A program made the position numbers and the translations under genes. Of a stretch of DNA of 64,000 nt, positions 29,396 to 41,532 are shown in pieces. This DNA is from Colletotrichum lupini (Eukaryota > Ascomycota > Sordariomycetes > Glomerellales > Glomerellaceae): positions 4,278,001 to 4,342,000 of the forward strand of contig NC_064682.1 of the NCBI RefSeq assembly GCF_023278565.1. Direction: 5' to 3'. How positions within the stretch are numbered: the stretch's first letter is position 1; the number at the start of each line of letters is the position of its first letter. A model generated the notes under the pieces. It was not told the origin of the DNA. It did not search any database and saw only the letters and a list, made by a program, of their open reading frames with translations.

Positions 29396-31162
29396 ATGGC
29401 CACCGCCCCCGATGCTGCAGCCCAGCAGCCCAACGACACCACGACCGTTCCCACGACACCTCAAGATACCAATGTCCTCGCATTGGACTCATCACAAGTG
29501 ACACTCCCCTCTACTGAAGTGCCCGCATCGCCCGCCGAATCCAACCAATCATTCAAGACCGAAGTCAACGACGACCGTCTGAGCTCCTCCGCCGTCATCC
29601 CCTCGTCCTTGACACCGCCGCCCTCGTCACAATTGCTTGCGCACACTGGCAACGGCGTTCTGCAGACCGCATACGGCGCCTCCCAGCGATCCGCTCTCTT
29701 CTCTCCGCCCGCCACAGGCCACAACGCGACGGTACGACGAGATGGAGGTCTCGGGACTGAATATATCCCACCCGCCCCTCAGCAGGTTGTCGAAGCCACC
29801 GCAGACGAACTTCGAGCCATGATGCAGGCTAGTATCGCAGAACACGCAAAGCTGAAGATGGAGGCCGCGCACCACAAGCTCCAGTACAACTTGCTAAGCC
29901 TCCAGGCGGACGAGGATGCCAAGAGGGCAGCCGTGGAGCACGAGATGACCAGGCGAGAGATCGAGGCCCTGAGGACAGCAGAGTACTCCCGTCATGCTGT
30001 CCGCGAACTCAGCGCTGCATCAGAGTCGGCGCAGATGAAGTACCTCCAGATGAAGATGTGGTACGAAGAGGCCATGGACGAGAACGAGGGCCTCGTGCGA
30101 CGAGTCAAGATGGCAAAGAAGGTTATTTCACACAAGGAGGAGGAAATTATTGGCCTCACAGAGGAGCGCGACATGCTACTCAACCGCATCCGGGAGAATC
30201 GGGAACACTTTCACATGCTGTGCAGCCCCGGCGGAATCTTTCACGGTGCCATGACGCCCAAGCAGGCCACCGTCTCAACTCCCCAGCAGCCTCACCGAGC
30301 TACTCCCAAGCAGCAGACGCCTCGGTCGGCCAACCGCGAGGCCAGGGTGGTCGACCGAGACCACGGCCTCGAGCCCATTGCGGCTCTGCTGCAGGCCCTC
30401 AGCCAGGACAACAACAGCGCGCCCTCGACGCCCACGACAGCGGTCAGACCCGCGCCCCGCATGCCTCCCAAGCACACCCGAAACGCACAGTCTCTATCTG
30501 CCCTGCCAACGACGCCGCTCTCCCGCACCCAGCGCCATGAGCAGCAATCTGGCCTCTTGCCCTCTGTGAACCTGGTCCCTCAGAGCGAGCCTCGGTACCG
30601 GTACAGCAACTCACAAATGATTCCTGGCACGCCGCCACCGGCCATCCAGGAGCGGGTCCAAGAGCGCGCTCGCAAGAGCCGCGAGAGCACTATTTCGGCC
30701 GATGACAACGAGGAGCTCGCCCGCCAGGCTCTCGAGTCCGTCGCCAAGTCGGCCTCGTTCCTTTCGCAAGCATCCCGCAACTCCCGTGGCGCTCGCCGTC
30801 CCCTCCCCGGCGGCAGCGGCAACGAGGACGAGGAGGAAGTTTACGAGAGCCAAGCGAGCCAGGCAGCGTCGGAGATGTTGCGCCGCGATCCCCGTGAGAG
30901 CTTCGAAGTTGCCAGCTCAGTTGGCTCTCGCGACGGCACACCTGCGCCGGCAGAGAAGAGCGCCAGACTCCAGGCGAAGCTGTTCTCTGGCATTACCAAG
31001 AGTGGTGCAGACAAGCGCAAGTTCAATGGGGGTGTGCCTAACGGTCACGGTCAAGAGGCACGATCGGACATGGTGAGCCCGACCAAGAAGATGCGAGTGG
31101 GCGGTCCCCTTGGCGGCGACAACCCAAAGGTCGGACTTGGGATCCAGTACGGTTACAGCTGA
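29396..31162 (+). CDS. Uncharacterised coiled-coil protein
   Basis: A single exon of 588 residues. I do not recognise a named family. Residues 1-130 are Ser/Thr/Pro-rich and disordered. Residues 134-272 form a long charged helical coiled coil. The rest is disordered, with many Thr-Pro sites (for example at residues 285-310) that could be phosphorylated by cyclin-dependent or MAP kinases. An acidic patch and a basic end (KKMRVGG) follow. There is no membrane segment or signal peptide. The ATG at 29396 follows a long pyrimidine-rich leader. An in-frame ATG at 29183 would add 71 residues that look like translated leader. Confidence 0.8.
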   Translation: MATAPDAAAQQPNDTTTVPTTPQDTNVLALDSSQVTLPSTEVPASPAESNQSFKTEVNDDRLSSSAVIPSSLTPPPSSQLLAHTGNGVLQTAYGASQRSALFSPPATGHNATVRRDGGLGTEYIPPAPQQVVEATADELRAMMQASIAEHAKLKMEAAHHKLQYNLLSLQADEDAKRAAVEHEMTRREIEALRTAEYSRHAVRELSAASESAQMKYLQMKMWYEEAMDENEGLVRRVKMAKKVISHKEEEIIGLTEERDMLLNRIRENREHFHMLCSPGGIFHGAMTPKQATVSTPQQPHRATPKQQTPRSANREARVVDRDHGLEPIAALLQALSQDNNSAPSTPTTAVRPAPRMPPKHTRNAQSLSALPTTPLSRTQRHEQQSGLLPSVNLVPQSEPRYRYSNSQMIPGTPPPAIQERVQERARKSRESTISADDNEELARQALESVAKSASFLSQASRNSRGARRPLPGGSGNEDEEEVYESQASQAASEMLRRDPRESFEVASSVGSRDGTPAPAEKSARLQAKLFSGITKSGADKRKFNGGVPNGHGQEARSDMVSPTKKMRVGGPLGGDNPKVGLGIQYGYS

Positions 31163-33048
31163 AACCCGACGTACGGATAGGGTACAGACTTCTGAGGATC
31201 GCGTGTGCACTGCACCTTGCCTGTCTCTCTCTGCCAGGCCCTGGTGCAAGCGCACAAGCGATCCCCGCCGCGGATGGTTCGTCCGGTGAGGTGGTTGGGT
31301 TTGGGGAGCAGAGAGCGGTGTGTGGGGATAGCACGGCGGCTGCGGCGTTGTTCCTAGCCGAGGAGGGGTCTTTGGGTCTTTGGGAACCTCTTTTTTTTTT
31401 TTTTTTTTTTGCTGCCCTTTTGCTGCAGCTACAGGGGATATTTGACGTGGCATCATGCAGGTGGGCTTTGGGCCGCGCTTTATGGAGACATATTTTTTCT
31501 CGAGAAGACGAGGGAGGGACACCGACAAAAGGGCAGAGTGAAGAAAGAAGATGGCCAAAAATTGCATTGACGAAGATTATGATACCACTGGCCATCGCTG
31601 GCCATCGTTTGGTTTTTTGGGTTTTGGGTTTTCCACCAGGTACGAGGCAGGGTTTCCGAGGGATGGGATGGGATGGACACAGTCTGTACAATACGATATT
31701 GCATCTATACATACATCAATGGGTAACGACACTTGACGACACTTGCGGACTCTGACTTTGACTCTGACGCTCTCGACTACGACTACGATCCGGCAAAATC
31801 TGGTGATGGCACTTTGGAGGGGTCTCGACCGATGGACGGGTAGACCGACAGAACTGCGTTGTCCAGCCCAGGCTCTTCTCACAGTTCACCTCACCTCTGT
31901 TCTCCATCTTGAGTTAGAGTGATGCATCAACCCCTGTCAGTCCTTCCGATCCAGAACGAAAGTGAACCACAAAAGCTACGAGTTGGAACGAACCACCGCT
32001 CTCCCCAGCTAAAGTGCTGCAGAATCCACTATCCACGCACACACACACACAAACTCGCATGTGCCAACGGTCGATTTGCCTGTCTTTTCTCTCTCCAATC
32101 CAACCATTTTCACCACCTTCCCTTACCTTCGTTCGCGTGATATCCCTTTCGAGAGGCGCGCTATCCCTCATTCTCTCTTCTCATTGTGTCATTCGTCTCT
32201 CTCTCTCCCGTTGGATTCCACTCTTTTGCCTCTCTCTGGTCTGCTGTGCTCATCCACTCACTTACCTATACATTGATTGATACATACATACATACTCCTA
32301 CCATCTCGTCAACCGTACCTTGACAGCAGTCATAGACTCATGTTCGTGGATGGACGTCCCGTCCGTGCCTAGGTCTTGACCGAAGTTTATCTTGACCGCC
32401 GATCGGAAACACCTTCTTCTGCGCGCATCTGCAAGTCTTGCATACATACATACATACATACCTACCTTACAGACTACTACTACTCTCTTCATCTTCTCCT
32501 ATTTGTCTCGTCTCTCAGTCTTTTTTAGTCTTTTCTGGCTGCAGCCCGTTCTTTAAACTGCATCCAACCACAACCACAAACCACGACAACCCGTCTCCGA
32601 AAGGTTTCATCCTAGCTCTATAGATCGCTCCATCCCATCTTTTCTTGTCTTTTCGTCGTAACAAAATATTCCCGAGATCCCAAAAGGATCGTGCTCTCTT
32701 TCTACTTCTCTTTGGGGGGATCACCTTGCAGCCTTCAGCAGCAACGCAAACTGACCGTCGTGCGGCCTTTTTCACTCACCGCCAGCCCCCCAGCCCACTC
32801 ACCCCGCGCCAAGGGTCCCCTCCCCTTTCGCATCCCTCCGTCCCTCCCTTTACCCCCCTTGCCGCAATCCGCAATCCCGCCATCCCAACCAGCGCCCACT
32901 TGGGAGCTGACCAAGACCAACACTTCAAACTGCCATCATCCACGCAGAGCAGCAACTCACTCATCCGTAATTTTCAAGAGACGGAGCCTCATTAGAGACT
33001 TTGAACAGCTCATCAACTACACGCACAAACACATAACACACCAAAGCA
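31163..33048. other. Long intergenic/leader region, pyrimidine-rich
   Basis: 1.9 kb. It contains a poly-T run near 31391-31410, a CA repeat near 32035-32055, a (CATA)n repeat near 32438-32461 and long CT-rich tracts up to the next ATG. This is typical of a strong promoter with a long 5' UTR. No gene is seen on either strand. Confidence 0.5.
32438..32462. repeat. (CATA)n microsatellite
   Basis: About five to six CATA units followed by CCTACC, inside the pyrimidine-rich leader region. Confidence 0.7.
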
Positions 33049-34881
33049 ATGAGGGATCTCCCAGCTAGTCCCCGACAAGGGTCCCCCGCCCTCGCACCAA
33101 GACGACTCTCTGAGGAACTCGGTGACTTCATGTTCTCCAGCGATGAGTACGACGACGAGGAAGAGGGAGATGAGGAGGATGAGAACTACGACGGTATCGA
33201 GACGCCCGCCTCATCACGCAAGTCTTCACAAAGCCTAGACGGCTACTTTGACGAGCTCGACGCCTACAAGCACCAGCAGCTCCAGGACACAACCTCCGAG
33301 TCAGAACGCACCGAAAAGAAGAATGACAGCCGTCCATCTACGGCCACTTACAGCAGCCGCCCATCCACGGCGGTCTCCATGCCACCATTTCGCCGATCAT
33401 CAACTTGCCCCGTTCTCCTCCCGGATGACTTCATCTCCAGTGCCGCCGATGAGGTCGTCAAGATTATGCCCGACCAGGCAGCGTTTATGAAGCGCATGGT
33501 GGAAGGGTGGAGAGAGATTCAAAGGCGGTCGTCAGTCAGCACCACCATATCACCAATGTCGCCGGCGAGCACAACTTCGCCAGGCACGATAAATCTGCCA
33601 AAGAGACCGCAGACTGCGCCTTCGCCAATGTACGCGCCTCAAATGTGCTTCGCGTCATTCCCGCAGGCTGTCCCGGAACAGGATGAGGATGATAGTCCCA
33701 CAGAATCGGTGGACAGCTTTTCCAACGTGGTGGAGCGGCTGGACAAGGTCGAGGAGACGCTGGAAGAGCTGAGGGACTTGGCTAAGCAACAGGCTGGGGC
33801 GGCGATTGCATCAAACTCGGCGAGCGTGACTGAGCAGAATGCAAAGTTTGCCGTTGTGAATAAGTGCATCGACACAATTGGTAGAGTGTGCGAGAGGGAG
33901 CAGGAGGTGCAGGATGATTCGCAGCTGGACAGGAGATGTGTCGATGCGCTGGTCCAAATCTGCGAAATGTTTGCACGTGAGAGCGTTGATCAGGACCCCT
34001 ATCGGTTCGGCTCTAGCTTCACGGCTGAAGAAAGCGAAGACGACGATGTTGAGTATGAGGGCGAGGATGAGGAAGAGGTCGGAGAAAGTGACAGCGACGG
34101 TGAAAGTCATTATGGATCCGACGACGATTACGAAGCGCATCCCATAGATTCGGACCCAACCGAGTACGAATCAGGAGACTTTTTAGGAAAATCCCCAACC
34201 ATCGAAACCGACAAAACCTTGCCTCCTCTACTATCACCGAGGACGAGGTCATCGACACCAACTCAAGTTGCCCCCGCAGGAACCAGAATCGAGGCTCCTG
34301 ATACGCCCCGCCGGCGGGCGCGACTGGTCCGTGAAGCCAAAGCCGAGCTTGATGCACTCTTCTCCGAATGGGCCGAGCCCAAGAACTCGTACGAAGAGCG
34401 GCATTCGCGGATCGTATATGCCACGGAGGCATATCATCTGCGCCTTGTGGACATGAAGTCAGCACACGAATGCGAATTCAAGTGGAAAAACGAATTGATG
34501 AATTACGAAGAAAAGATGAAGGATAGAGGTGCCTTTGGTCCAAATGTGTGGCCCATCGTGGATCTGGCACTGCCCATCGCTCAATGCCTGCTGAGTGTGA
34601 CGCTGCTGGTGGTGCACTTCTTCGGCCTGGACTCTTGGCTGGTGGGACAGAAAGCCTTCCTTGCGTTCCTTGCCGCATGGCTGGCAAGCGTGGCCGTATT
34701 GGCACGCTGTACCGAGGTCAAGGCGAGAGAGACTCTGTACAAGACGATGCTGCCTCCTGATGCCAGGGAGACGCGGAGGAGGCACGAACGCGAGCTGGTA
34801 CTGCTCAAGGCGGCCCACGACCGCGCAGTTCAACGCGTCTACGCACCGGAGCAACAGTCACGGGCGGAAGTCAGAAGTTAA
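33049..34881 (+). CDS. Uncharacterised acidic protein with two C-terminal membrane segments
   Basis: A single exon of 610 residues. The N-terminus has an Asp/Glu run (about residues 28-48) and Ser/Thr-rich disordered stretches. A short predicted coiled coil lies near residues 225-250, and a second acidic run lies near residues 330-370. Two hydrophobic segments at about 500-526 and 530-553 form a hairpin or two membrane spans, followed by a basic, helical tail. There is no signal peptide, so the long N-terminus is probably cytosolic. I do not recognise the family. It may be a tail-hairpin protein of the ER or another inner membrane (inference). Confidence 0.8.
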   Translation: MRDLPASPRQGSPALAPRRLSEELGDFMFSSDEYDDEEEGDEEDENYDGIETPASSRKSSQSLDGYFDELDAYKHQQLQDTTSESERTEKKNDSRPSTATYSSRPSTAVSMPPFRRSSTCPVLLPDDFISSAADEVVKIMPDQAAFMKRMVEGWREIQRRSSVSTTISPMSPASTTSPGTINLPKRPQTAPSPMYAPQMCFASFPQAVPEQDEDDSPTESVDSFSNVVERLDKVEETLEELRDLAKQQAGAAIASNSASVTEQNAKFAVVNKCIDTIGRVCEREQEVQDDSQLDRRCVDALVQICEMFARESVDQDPYRFGSSFTAEESEDDDVEYEGEDEEEVGESDSDGESHYGSDDDYEAHPIDSDPTEYESGDFLGKSPTIETDKTLPPLLSPRTRSSTPTQVAPAGTRIEAPDTPRRRARLVREAKAELDALFSEWAEPKNSYEERHSRIVYATEAYHLRLVDMKSAHECEFKWKNELMNYEEKMKDRGAFGPNVWPIVDLALPIAQCLLSVTLLVVHFFGLDSWLVGQKAFLAFLAAWLASVAVLARCTEVKARETLYKTMLPPDARETRRRHERELVLLKAAHDRAVQRVYAPEQQSRAEVRS

Positions 34882-35205
34882 GTGGGTGAAGAGTGTATAC
34901 TAGTAGAGTGTATCAGTAGGCCTGCCGATTCAGTGAAGAAAGTCTGTCCTTCATCAGGGTCCCATCCATCCCATGTATTCCTACCGCAGTTATACCGCCT
35001 GCAGTCAAGACCGATCGTGTGATTTCAAGGCTAGCACTGTTAATGAGTATTTGCTGAGGCTTGCCTCTGAAATGGCATACAACGGGGCAGCCGGTGCGAG
35101 AGAGGGTGCAGGTGAAGGGTTGGCCGGCTCCCACGGATCTTGCTTGGTTCCTCCTCTTCGCTCGGGAACCAAGACGACGCGAGCTAGCGGGGTTGGCTCA
35201 TCTTC
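34882..35205. other. Intergenic, no gene seen
   Basis: A 324-bp stretch between the convergent ends of the acidic membrane protein gene and the tentative small membrane protein gene. Confidence 0.35.
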
Positions 35206-35482
35206 CTATGCTCGATGTTTGCCGCCGTGGACATCGCGTGATTCTTTGGTCCTGATAGGAGGCTGTTGAGACACGAAGTGAATGGATTAGTGCTGTGATG
35301 GGAGGAATGGGCGTAGCAATGCTACCTACGTTCTCATCGTCAATTGTCCTCTTGTGTCTGGCCAGGCACCACAGTGTGACACAGAAATAGAAGATGGTAG
35401 CAAGTGTCTCGACCACTCCGATAACAACAAGAAACCGGAGCAATGGCGAAATTTCGTCCCATTGGTCGAGACTTCGGTCCAT
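35206..35482 (-). CDS. Tentative small single-span membrane protein
   Basis: Two exons (35482-35330 and 35262-35206) with a GT-AG intron would give 69 residues. About residues 13-43 form one strongly hydrophobic segment, followed by a basic stretch. No family is recognised. The call rests only on the membrane segment and splice sites. Confidence 0.35.
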
Positions 35483-36013
35483 GGCGGTGACAGGTCGTCA
35501 ATCCGGCCGCGATCCTTCGTGGTCCGAATCACTGGAAGAGCTCGAGAATGCTATCGCTCTCGTCGAGGTAGCTAGTGGTGGAGTGGAAAGTCGCCGACTC
35601 AAGTACCTCGCTCGGGGAAGACAGTTATACCTAGGAAGAGCGGGATTCAAAGAAATACAGAAATAGGAACGTTTGTCGATCGTTGATGTGACGACAGGAA
35701 GAGGACAAAGACACGAGGGAGAGTCTGTGGCAGCACCTAAGACCACCAACACGACAAATGTCAGGAGTGAGCGAGGACCTCTTTACTCGAATATCATAAA
35801 GTGATCATTGCTACTTCTTCCCTTCAATTAAGAGCCCCGTGCCTTCCTTCATCATTCAACATTCTGAAAGGTACCTTGACTGAAGTACTTCATGCAAGTA
35901 AGTGGAAAGAAGTACCCCCTGAACGAAGTCGTCGATAACTTCGATTACACGACAGGCCCCGTTCTTTCACGACTCCTCACCTCGAAGTAATCCATCTCAA
36001 AGCCATTCTTCTC
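35483..36013. other. Intergenic, no gene seen
   Basis: About 530 bp with no supported gene. Confidence 0.35.
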
Positions 36014-37713
36014 TCACAGAAATGCTCGATTTCCTGGTTCGTTTCTTAGAAACGCTTCGGGAAGCCTAAAGTTGGGATCGAGCTTCCGCATGTGTTCAGC
36101 CGAGTCTTCCATAATGTCGTAACTAAAGTGGAAGTCATAGAAGCCGCTTGGATTTGCTGTTCAGTCCGATTAGATGTGTGCCTTTTCGTCGGAACCATAG
36201 AGGGAGTAGGTCGCGACTCACTGGGGATGCGCTCGACAGGTATGAACTCGGACGCAGCTTCCTTGATCTTCTCCGCCTCCTCTTGTCCAGCATTGCTGAA
36301 GATGGTGACCACGCTGGCCCTATTTCTGCGGATTCTTTCGAACACTTCTAGTCTCTTGATTACATCATCTTTTGAGGTTGTGTTGGCAAGACACACCCCG
36401 AGGGCAACGCCGTCCTCGATGCCTTGCGCACCTCCTTGCCCCTGATCTGCAGATAGGATGTGAGTCAAGGCATGGTAACTTGGGCAGAAGCCTTACGTGG
36501 AAGCATTGGGTGAGCTGCATCCCCAATCAGAACCATGCGACCCTTGCTCCATCTTGGAATGGGGGCTCTGTACAGCAGAGGCCACTGCTTCACTTCGTTT
36601 GCCTTGCTGTCACTCATCAGCCGCCATGCTTTGCGTTTCCGCGAAGCCTCACCTACCGAAGAAGAGCCAGCACATTGGGATGAAAGTTTTCAAAAAGCTT
36701 CAGTAAGTGAGATTGATCAACCGAGTTGTGCCAATCTGAGGATCATAGTCAGCTCCTCTTTCTTTCAGGCCAGCAAGCCGGAGCTCAGCTGCCCGTGGTT
36801 GTCTTTGATCTGCGTGCCCCCTGCGCGAATACGAAGGCAGGCATACTCACCTTCTCTGCTCGAAGAGTCGAGTTCGTTGTGGAAAATGGCAATACAGTTG
36901 AGCACCTCACCGCTACGGCGCGTCAGTCGATGCTTCAGTGTGCCATTCCGACTGGCCAACATACTCCCTACACGGATATGTGACAATTCTCTTGCCGTCC
37001 CCATGAAATAGCCTAAAGCCACCAGCTGCATCTTTGTATAGATTGGAGGTGATTGGATCCGAAAGTACAGCATCCATGGGTATCAAGAACCGGTAGCAAA
37101 AATTGTCTAGGGCTGCGGGGGACGCGGGATTGGGAGACCCGAGAATCGCCTCGACGCCACCGCTGTGAATACCATCCGCAACTACCACAAGATCTGCAGA
37201 AATGACGATTCCGTCTCGAAGAGTGAAGCTGGCAGCTTCCGGATTCTGAGTCCATCATTAGCACGTTGTTGTCTCTGCAGAAAATCAGACTCCTGGTTCA
37301 CGCAAGCTCACATAACTCGTCACTTCACTCCGCAACTTGAACGTCACAGGCGGGCCGCCGTCAGCCGCTACCACCATCCGCTTCAATTCCTCATGCAAAT
37401 CGACCCGGTGCGCAAAGTACCACGGCGATCCGTAACTATTTGCAATAGCCCCCAGGTTGAGTTCGTGGGTCACCTCCAGGGTATCGCCTCGCATGAGCCG
37501 GCTGCCTGTGGCCATCACGAACCTAGCTCTCACCGGGTCCATTCCCAGAGCCACCAGCGGACGTGATGCGTTCGTCTGTACGTTGATCGCGGCCCCGATT
37601 TCGTTGTTCAGCGACGTTTTCTCGTGTATCGTCACAGAATGGCCTGCTCGCCGGAGCGCGATGGCTGCCGTGAGCCCAGCAATTCCACCGCCGATGATTG
37701 CAATGTCCAGCAT
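36014..37713 (-). CDS. FAD-dependent monooxygenase, salicylate hydroxylase-like
   Basis: Seven exons (37713-37312, 37245-36965, 36912-36851, 36735-36657, 36606-36497, 36446-36222 and 36156-36014) total 1302 nt, in frame, for 433 residues. The N-terminal FAD-binding GGGIAG motif is at about residues 8-13. The DG motif (VVVADGIHS) and the GDAAHP motif, followed by [13 protein letters not shown], complete the class A flavoprotein hydroxylase pattern. Such enzymes use NAD(P)H and O2 to hydroxylate an aromatic ring, often with decarboxylation in the salicylate branch. The substrate is unknown. There is no signal peptide. The Met at 37713 is chosen because upstream codons in the same frame are not family-like. 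Confidence 0.9.
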
Positions 37714-39588
37714 GATGCACCAAGCGTACGAGAAACAGGCGCTCTCAATCGATGCGGTGAGGCGCAGAAAGTTGATTTCGAATCTTCTCACAGGCTTACC
37801 AGCCACTAACAAAAGACGAGGTGAGACTAGTCACAGGTCGAGGAAAGGAGGGGTAATCGCATGTTTCCAAGGGGACAAACGCTGAACTTTATCAACTATC
37901 TTTGGGAGCGTAAGCTACTGTCGGTATGCGAAAGAGGCGTCGTCTTATGTTGCAGCTCAGATGCTGTCTCACGGACTGGCGTCGACGGCCGGCAAGTAAC
38001 CTGCAAGCCACTCGATCCATCGTTGAGGACGATCTTGCGTTCAGACATGCACCGGATTCTGGTCAGCATGAAGTAAACTTCGAATGGGAATTTGACAGCT
38101 ATAAATGCTGCCATGATGCCAAACACTTAATGGCGCCTTTCCAACTTCCAGCCTCGTTTTCAGCTCTTGCAACTTAAGCTTTCTGCCCATCATGAATTGC
38201 GCCAGGACTTTTCCCTATTACTAAGGGCCTGGTTCTGCTGCAAAAGAGGCCTGTCGGCCGAAGGTCTTCGGACCGGACCGATCGTGGGGAAGTCCTGGTT
38301 GTGACCCTGCGGTTTGCTTGAAAGTTGCAGGCCAGCCGAAACTTTACGGGACCCCAGCAGAAGTCTATCGACCAATTGTTTGGGCAGAATATCTTGATGC
38401 GGAAGGTCATGTCCGTTGGTTTGAAGTAGATATTTGACATATTTTGTGGGCACACACGATAGAAGGCTCAATCTCTGCAATCTGTGATGCGAAAGTGTTG
38501 AAAGGGGTGTTGCACATAAAATCACTGACGGCGTAGTTTTATGGCTGTCAAGAGAGCGTGGCTGGGGCGAGGCTTCGGACGGAAGTGCCAATCAAGGGCA
38601 GAAGCTTTACTCGAGTCTTCTGGAAGACAAGGTCAATGGGTGTAAAGTTGAACGTAAACACGAATGGTCCCCGACATGAACGTTGCCTTTATCAACCCCT
38701 CTGGGCAGAATGAGGAGTTGACGCCATCATGAGACTGTGACGTGAAGTCTATTCGTGAATGCGTGGCAGGAGCTTCGATGTTCACTCAACGCACATGCCC
38801 ACATGTGCCAGGAGTGAGGAAAGACGAGCCGGAAGTTGAAACGGGAGTAGAACCAGAGGTTTCGCGTGAAGACATGGAGAGGAGTGAGAGACTTGCAATC
38901 GAAGACGTGGAAACACTGAAAGAAAAGAGATGGTCGAGAGGAGAAAAGAGGCGTCGCTACGCTCCCAGGACAGGCTCATATCAATACAGCCAACATTCCT
39001 TACCGATAAGGAGTGGGGGAGCTGGAGAGTTTATTTCCAAGAGGTATCCGCGTAAAGTCGGACGCTCGTCAATCCCCCGACTTGGCACAGCTCACAAACC
39101 ATGAGGTAACTGCAAGGGGCATAGCCGAGCAGCATTCAATCCCGGATTCGTTATGTCCTCCGAGGCGCTGCTAAATTCCCGAAAGCTTATGGGTCGCAAT
39201 AATTAATCACTCTCGACTCCCGCGAAACCATGATTTCGTCGTACTCCAAGCGATGTTAATGGTCGTCATCAAATCTGTGTCTTCAGCCATTGCAGAGAGA
39301 AACTCCGCTCATCATATGTTTCGTCGGACTTAGCAAGTCAGCAAAATGCGTTATTGCCATTGTGTCTCATTCACTGCCACGACCACTTGCAAGTTGCCCG
39401 TGGCGATCTCTTGGAAGCCTATCTCGGGGTCGGTCTCGGGTTGTCGATGTCATCCAAAAACCCGTCGCAGAGATTGGGGGTTCATCCAGCTTGACGGGAC
39501 GTCGTACTGATCTGCAACCAGCTCTTGAACCAGCACACTCATCGGGTCTCCAATGACAAGTCCGCCTACGTCTCGTCTTCCGTCATGG
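37714..39588. other. Intergenic, no gene seen
   Basis: About 1.9 kb of open frames without domain features. It leads into the AT-rich island. Confidence 0.4.
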
Positions 39589-40440
39589 CCCCCCCCCCCC
39601 CCCCCCACCTACCTCTCCCGCTCGCACACACACTAAGTACCTTATTATTAAAGAAAGTTAATTCTTTCTAAGTTATAAATATAAGAATATAGTTTTAATA
39701 AAATAATATAATACTTACTTAGTACTTAAATTAAGATACTTTTTTAAGCTTATTATAAAAAAAAATTATATTATTAATTACTTATTATCGAAATTTATAA
39801 GTAGTATTATAGTTTTAATTATAATAGTTTTATTTATAATAAATAAAAAGTCTAATTATAAATCCCTTAAAACCCTTTTTTAAAAGCTATAAGAGCTTTT
39901 AAATTAAGTTAAAATACTTATTAAAATATTAATAATTAAACTAACCCTATAATAACGACTTTAATAAAAAACTTAGTAAATAATATTAAAAACCTTATTA
40001 ATATTAAGTACGATTTACGAAGTATAATAATATAGTTATAGAGTATTATTAATATATTCTATATTAAAAAAGGTATTATTAATATTAATAAAATAAATAG
40101 GGCTATATTAATATAGTACTTTAACTTTTTTTTATAACTTAAAGATAATTATTTTAAATAATATTAGAAATTTATTAAAAAGCTTTTTTAAATACTTTAA
40201 TATATTTATTATTATTTTTATAATAATAAGACTTTTAATACTTATATATAAAAATAAGTTATATATTTTTAAATAATAATACTAACTTATTAATAAGTTA
40301 TTAAAATTATAATCTGAATAATCCCTTAATAAGGGAGAGGGTAGAATGTAGGAAAAGATAAGTAATTTATAAAAAGGGTTAAGGTTAAATAATGCGGAAT
40401 TCGAGGGTAGGGTAGCGTTTATATATACTACGGCAATCCT
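39589..40440. repeat. AT-rich island, probable RIP-mutated transposon relic
   Basis: A run of 18 C (39589-39606) borders about 800 bp that is nearly all A and T with TAA/TTA-rich words, unlike the flanks. This is the usual look of repeat-induced point mutation. A weak inverted similarity (CTACCTCTCCC near 39610 against GGGAGAGGGTAG near 40331) might mark old terminal repeats, but it is imperfect. No coding capacity remains. Confidence 0.65.
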
Positions 40441-41532
40441 CTAGTAATATAAAACGATGGAGTTAAACAGTGCGCTCGCACACATACACACTACACAAAG
40501 CACGAGTAATGAATCCCTGGATGGGCACTCAGTGGAGGGAAGGGTTCGAACTTCGAGGCTAGCGTAGGCCAAGACGGACCCCAAAACAACCCACTCAACG
40601 GCCCAGATCCCCGCGTAAAAGCAGTAAAGCTGCCGCGGCATCGTAATTATGCCTTTCTGATTCGCCAAATTCTCCCAAGATGTAACTTGGCACATCCCAA
40701 GACATTTGATGGCAACTGAACCGTTGCGGTGTTCCCGGTTCCTCTTTTACCACCCCCTTATGCAGTGCACGCATGACACGGAGCACCACGTCCACAGTGC
40801 CATACGATCGACGACCACGATGGAAGGGTCCCAGAGTGCGAGACCGAACACGAGACCGACCCCTTTCCTTTACACGACAGTGTTGCAAGACTTGCCTTAC
40901 AGGCTACAGGCCACTCTTGCCTTGCCCTAGAGGAGGTAGGCAGTAGAGCATTGATCACCGGCTGCGGGCCGCGACAGCTAAGCTACTGCTACTACTACAC
41001 TAATGTGATCCACGCCGAGGATGGTCACCATTTGTTCTACATGTCGGTAATTGTAGTGAAACGCCATGGGTGGGGTTCAGGTTTCTCCCACAGAAGAGAA
41101 GAAGAAGGCATCCAAAGCATGGCATACTGGGGACGGGACAACCATGGGATGGAGATGGAGGGTCGCTTGTCACACGCTATTCCTCTGCAAAACATGGGAC
41201 CTGAGAGAAACCGGTCCAAGACCAAGTTCAAACGGTACCCTAAAGTCCGCCGCCATGCCATGATGCCATGGGGAGAAGGTAGACGAAAACACACACCCCT
41301 CCCCGCCTTTAAGGCTTAGACATCTTAATTATCGTACTCGTAACTCGCATTCGTCTGAACTTGTGAGTCTGAAGTTGAGAATAAAACCAGCTTGATGGAA
41401 CGCCCTGCCTTGTGTTGATATTTGAGGTCTGGTTGTCAACTCATTCTCGAACTCTTCACCTTTCACCTTTATCCTCTCTCTCTATCTCTGTCGCATCCTG
41501 GCACTCACAGAGAGTCAATTCTTTTCGCAAAC
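40441..41532. other. Intergenic, P450 promoter side
   Basis: About 1.1 kb with no supported gene. A pyrimidine-rich leader directly precedes the P450 ATG. Confidence 0.4.
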
